Positions 7,506 to 10,090 of a stretch of 10,090 bases of DNA are shown here, piece by piece. Each line of letters starts with the position of its first letter. The first letter of the stretch is position 1. A program made the position numbers and the translations under genes. The DNA comes from Archaeoglobus sp. JdFR-24 (GTDB lineage Archaea > Halobacteriota > Archaeoglobi > Archaeoglobales > Archaeoglobaceae), in the NCBI GenBank assembly GCA_002011215.1, contig MTML01000139.1:7232-17321 (forward strand), read 5' to 3'. The notes beneath the pieces were generated by a model. It ran no database searches, was not told the origin of the DNA, and saw only the letters and a list, made by a program, of their open reading frames with translations.

Positions 7506-7506
7506 A

Positions 7507-9465
7507 CTATCTCCCCTTCCATTCGGGTCTTCTCCTCGAAACAAATGCCTTCATACCCTCTGCAAAATCCTCAGTTGGGATCAAAAGCTCTATCTCCCTT
7601 GCCGATATTTCCATTGCGGACTTTACCAAATCTCTAACAGAATTCATAGCTCTTTTTATCGCTCTTGCAGAAAGTGGAGCCAATGCAGAAACTCTATCCA
7701 CATACTCTACCCCTACATCCATTAGAATATCATGAGGAACTACAACATCAACCAGTCCGAGCTCCTTAGCCTCACCTACATCTATAACCTCTCCTGTTAG
7801 AGCATACTTCGCAATTTTCCTTCCAAACAACATATAACCGAGGGAGGATGCTATAGGAGGTATTGCTCCTATTAATCCCTCCGGTATCGCAAATGTCGCC
7901 TTTTCACTTGCAATAACTATATCAAACAGGAGATTGAGCTCCATCCCTCCTCCGAAGGCGTTTCCATTAACCAACGAAATTACAGGCTTCTCATAATAGG
8001 AGAGAGTGTTCACGAGAGGTAATGCTACTTTTTCGAAGAAGTCTCTCCCATCCTTCAAGCCCCTCCAAGAACCCATCACAGATATGTCGTCCCCAGCACA
8101 GAAGGCCCTTCCCTCCCCGGTGATTATTACCACCCTAACATTCTCATCATCCTGTGCTCTTAAAAATGCGGAGTTTAATCCTATCCACATATCTTCATTC
8201 AATGCATTGAGTTTTTCCGGACGTCTCATGGTTATCAAAGCATAATTGTGCCTCTTCTCATACCTTACGGGACCAAAATCGACAGCCTCATAACTCCACC
8301 TGTAGAAGCCTTCCCCGTTCTTCTTTCCGAGTTTTCCATCCGCAACCATTTCTTCAAGCATCGGATCGGGGGTGTACTCATCAAGTCCCGTTTTATTTTT
8401 TCTCGATTTCAAAACATCTACAACCCTGTCAATGCCGTAACTATCCGCATAATCGAGGATGCCTTTTGGATACCCCATCCCTTTTACGGTGGCTTTATCT
8501 ATATCTTCCCTAACCGCAATTTCGTTCCTGATTAGCCATGCACACTCATTTACTCCCGGCGAAAGTATCAGAATAGGATTAAACCTGTATTGATACTCCT
8601 TAGGTATTCTCGCTCTATCATAGAAGCTCCTATATGTATAAAACCCCTTTCCAGTTTTCATTCCAAGAGAGTTTTCCTGAATCATTTTCTCAAGCAGTTC
8701 GGGGATTTCAACCCTGAAGCCTCTGTTCCTGACCTCCTTCAACACATTGTAGACAGTGTCTATGCCGGTAAAATCGACCACCTCGAATATTCCCATTGGC
8801 AACCCTAGCCTGTATCTCACCGCGGAATCGATTTCTTCTGGCTTGTATCCCTCCTCAAGATACCTTATAGCCTCAACAAAAACCCTAATGTTGATTCTGT
8901 TGATTAAAAATCCCGGTACATCTTTTTCCACCATTACATAATCCATTCCTATCGTTCCGGCAAACTTCTTAACCGCCTTGACAGTTTCCTCAGATGTTTT
9001 CTCCCCCTTTATGATTTCTACAAGCCTTATGAGGGTAGGAGGGTTGAAGAAATGCAATCCTACGACTCTGTCCGGATTCTTCGTAACCTTGGCAATATCT
9101 GTAATCGGTATGGTTGATGTGTTTGTTGAGAGAACACAATTCTCCTTACACTCCTCATCCAGTGTCTTGAAAATCTCATGCTTTACATCAGTCCTCTCAA
9201 CAACAGCTTCAATAACAAAATCAGCCATCCCAGCAACTTCCTCAAGGTTTTGACTTGTTTTTATTCTTCTCAGAACTTCTTCAGCATTTTCAATCTTTTT
9301 CTTCTCCTCAAGTTTTTTCAAACTCCATGATATTCTTGAGATCGCATTGCTTAGCATGTTTTCATTAATGTCAACGAGAATTACCTCATACCCCGCCAAA
9401 GCACAGACCTCAGCTATTCCGTGACCCATCGTGCCCGCTCCAACAACAAGAACTTTCCCATGCAT
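7507..9465 (-). CDS. Bifunctional 3-hydroxyacyl-CoA dehydrogenase / enoyl-CoA hydratase
   Basis: A 652-aa fusion for two beta-oxidation steps: hydration of 2-enoyl-CoA and NAD-dependent oxidation of (S)-3-hydroxyacyl-CoA. The dehydrogenase comes first: Rossmann motif GAGTMG (9-14), catalytic S117, H138 (GLHFFNPP), E150 and N189 (PGFLINR), with a helical C-terminal domain (about 185-280) and a second copy of it (about 298-390). The crotonase-fold hydratase follows (about 395-652) with oxyanion-hole FCAGDD (455-460) and both catalytic acids, E509 in GGGMEL and E529 in IPEGLIG, 20 residues apart as in active hydratases. This order is reversed from bacterial FadB and matches archaeal enzymes such as the crotonyl-CoA hydratase/3-hydroxybutyryl-CoA dehydrogenase of Metallosphaera. 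Both halves should be active. It is first in a three-gene operon; its TAG is 1 bp before the next ATG. The direction may be fatty-acid breakdown or a C4 pathway. Confidence 0.95.
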   Translation of the reverse strand: MHGKVLVVGAGTMGHGIAEVCALAGYEVILVDINENMLSNAISRISWSLKKLEEKKKIENAEEVLRRIKTSQNLEEVAGMADFVIEAVVERTDVKHEIFKTLDEECKENCVLSTNTSTIPITDIAKVTKNPDRVVGLHFFNPPTLIRLVEIIKGEKTSEETVKAVKKFAGTIGMDYVMVEKDVPGFLINRINIRVFVEAIRYLEEGYKPEEIDSAVRYRLGLPMGIFEVVDFTGIDTVYNVLKEVRNRGFRVEIPELLEKMIQENSLGMKTGKGFYTYRSFYDRARIPKEYQYRFNPILILSPGVNECAWLIRNEIAVREDIDKATVKGMGYPKGILDYADSYGIDRVVDVLKSRKNKTGLDEYTPDPMLEEMVADGKLGKKNGEGFYRWSYEAVDFGPVRYEKRHNYALITMRRPEKLNALNEDMWIGLNSAFLRAQDDENVRVVIITGEGRAFCAGDDISVMGSWRGLKDGRDFFEKVALPLVNTLSYYEKPVISLVNGNAFGGGMELNLLFDIVIASEKATFAIPEGLIGAIPPIASSLGYMLFGRKIAKYALTGEVIDVGEAKELGLVDVVVPHDILMDVGVEYVDRVSALAPLSARAIKRAMNSVRDLVKSAMEISAREIELLIPTEDFAEGMKAFVSRRRPEWKGR

Positions 9466-9487
9466 AATTCCAATTTTAAAAAATTAC

Positions 9488-9497
9488 TATTTAAGGC
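9488..9497 (-). promoter_or_regulatory. Probable TATA-box promoter of the beta-oxidation operon
   Basis: On the minus strand CCTTAAATAG is centred about 27 bp upstream of the ATG at 9465. Archaeal TATA boxes lie about 26 bp before the transcription start, so the transcript would begin at or within a few bases of the ATG, i.e. be leaderless. The absence of a good Shine-Dalgarno before this ATG (only TTGGAATT), in contrast with the downstream genes of the operon, agrees with this. Confidence 0.45.
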
Positions 9498-9521
9498 TTC
9501 CCCTTTTATTACCTTAAAACC

Positions 9522-9528
9522 AAAAAAA
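9522..9528 (-). terminator. Possible T-run terminator of the RuBisCO transcript
   Basis: A run of seven T residues on the minus strand lies about 115 bp after the RuBisCO stop, in an AT-rich gap that also has looser T-rich stretches nearer the gene (about 9570-9610). Archaeal termination often occurs at such U-tracts without a hairpin. No stem-loop is visible. Confidence 0.3.
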
Positions 9529-9641
9529 GTTCAAGTAATCGGAAAACAAAATAATTATATCTCCTAATAATAAGAATATAACAAGAAGAACCTAACAAAA
9601 TAATACAGTAAAGTACAATAGAGATAAAGCACAATTGGAAT

Positions 9642-10090
9642 CTACTTCGGGCTGATTTTACCCCACTTCTCGAGAGCCAATCTCAACTCTTTTTTGCTCT
9701 CAGCATACTCCTCGAGAGATACTCCTTCAATTACCGAATCTATAGCTTGTCTCAGTGCTTTTGCACCACCCTCACTACCGTTTGGATGCCCATGAACACC
9801 TCCTCCCGCTTGAATTATCACATCCCTTCCAAAGAGCTCAACAACATCGGGCACCAGACCGGGATGTAATCCCCCCGATGATACCGGAAACACCCTTTTG
9901 TAGTGATACCAGTCATCCCTGCATATCCTGATGAGTTCTACCACCTCATCTCTCCTTCCAGCCATTTTTCCTACCCCTGTTCCCACATGCATGTTGTCAA
10001 CACCCACCATCCTGACAAGCTTTGTGAGTACTTTAAGAGATATTCCATGATCTCTATACCTCGTTAGGGCACCATGCATTGCTCTATGAG
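9642..10090 (-). CDS. rbcL: RuBisCO large subunit, form III-like, C-terminal part (5' end outside window)
   Basis: The frame is open to the window edge, and in-frame codons before the ATG at 10079 read H-R-A, giving HRAMHGALTR, the conserved RuBisCO active-site segment; the gene therefore begins outside the window. About 148 residues are visible. They include the equivalents of spinach H294, R295 and H298 (HRAMH), loop-6 lysine K334 (GTGVGKMAG, codon at 9968-9966), S379 (SSGGLHPG) and the phosphate-binding G403/G404 (QAGGGVHGHP), so the catalytic parts seen are intact. The LHPGLVPDVVE and GGGVHGHPNG stretches are of the archaeal form III type. Form III enzymes fix CO2 onto ribulose bisphosphate produced from nucleoside monophosphates (AMP pathway) or, in some methanogens, in a reductive hexulose-phosphate route. 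It points the same way as the beta-oxidation operon but is separated from it by 176 bp with a promoter signal, so cotranscription is unlikely. Confidence 0.95.
   Translation of the reverse strand, partial: HRAMHGALTRYRDHGISLKVLTKLVRMVGVDNMHVGTGVGKMAGRRDEVVELIRICRDDWYHYKRVFPVSSGGLHPGLVPDVVELFGRDVIIQAGGGVHGHPNGSEGGAKALRQAIDSVIEGVSLEEYAESKKELRLALEKWGKISPK

Noticed and set aside
9525..9570. Tiny minus-strand open frame (11 codons from a TTG) behind an AGGAG in the 176-bp gap
   Set aside because: RBS spacing is long (about 11 nt), the peptide is very short and there is no sign of a leader-peptide or attenuator structure.
9467..9641. 9-bp inverted repeat ATTCCAATT / AATTGGAAT at the two ends of the gap between RuBisCO and the operon
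   Set aside because: It is short and AT-rich with about 157 bp between the arms, so it is likely to occur by chance in such DNA; no target duplication or element lies inside.

Overview
The window looks like chromosomal DNA of a hyperthermophilic euryarchaeon, most probably of the Archaeoglobales (Archaeoglobus, Ferroglobus or Geoglobus type). The reasons are archaeal topoisomerase VI, an archaeal-type (form III-like) RuBisCO, an archaeal thiolase/HMG-CoA-synthase-like/DUF35 set, a beta-oxidation fusion enzyme, strong GGAGGTGAT-type ribosome binding sites and TATA-type promoter signals. The genus cannot be fixed from the sequence alone. The DNA is moderately AT-rich, densely coded and shows no insertion sequence, CRISPR array, tRNA or rRNA.

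Left half (1-4943, all on + strand): the 3' part of top6B, then top6A, a small 2[4Fe-4S] ferredoxin, an FAD-dependent CrtI/phytoene-desaturase-like oxidoreductase, and the ATPase and membrane subunits of a CcmAB-type ABC transporter (cytochrome c maturation). Spacings are 43 bp or less throughout, so these may be cotranscribed. top6A appears to use a CTG start directly behind a perfect ribosome binding site that overlaps the top6B stop. The ferredoxin and the flavoprotein sit 1 bp apart and look like a redox pair.

Right half (10090-4975, all on - strand): the 3' end of a RuBisCO large-subunit gene. After a 176-bp AT-rich gap holding a likely promoter comes a tight three-gene operon: a 652-aa 3-hydroxyacyl-CoA dehydrogenase/enoyl-CoA hydratase fusion, a 458-aa HMG-CoA-synthase-like protein fused to a DUF35 zinc-ribbon/OB domain, and a thiolase. 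Together they can hydrate an enoyl-CoA, oxidise the 3-hydroxyacyl-CoA and cleave the 3-ketoacyl-CoA, i.e. the last three steps of a beta-oxidation turn (or the reverse direction). The middle protein lacks the catalytic Glu, Cys and His of HMG-CoA synthase. It is therefore more likely a non-catalytic (or repurposed) partner of the thiolase than a mevalonate-pathway enzyme. This is the most unusual feature of the window.

The two halves converge at a 31-bp gap between ccmB and the thiolase gene.
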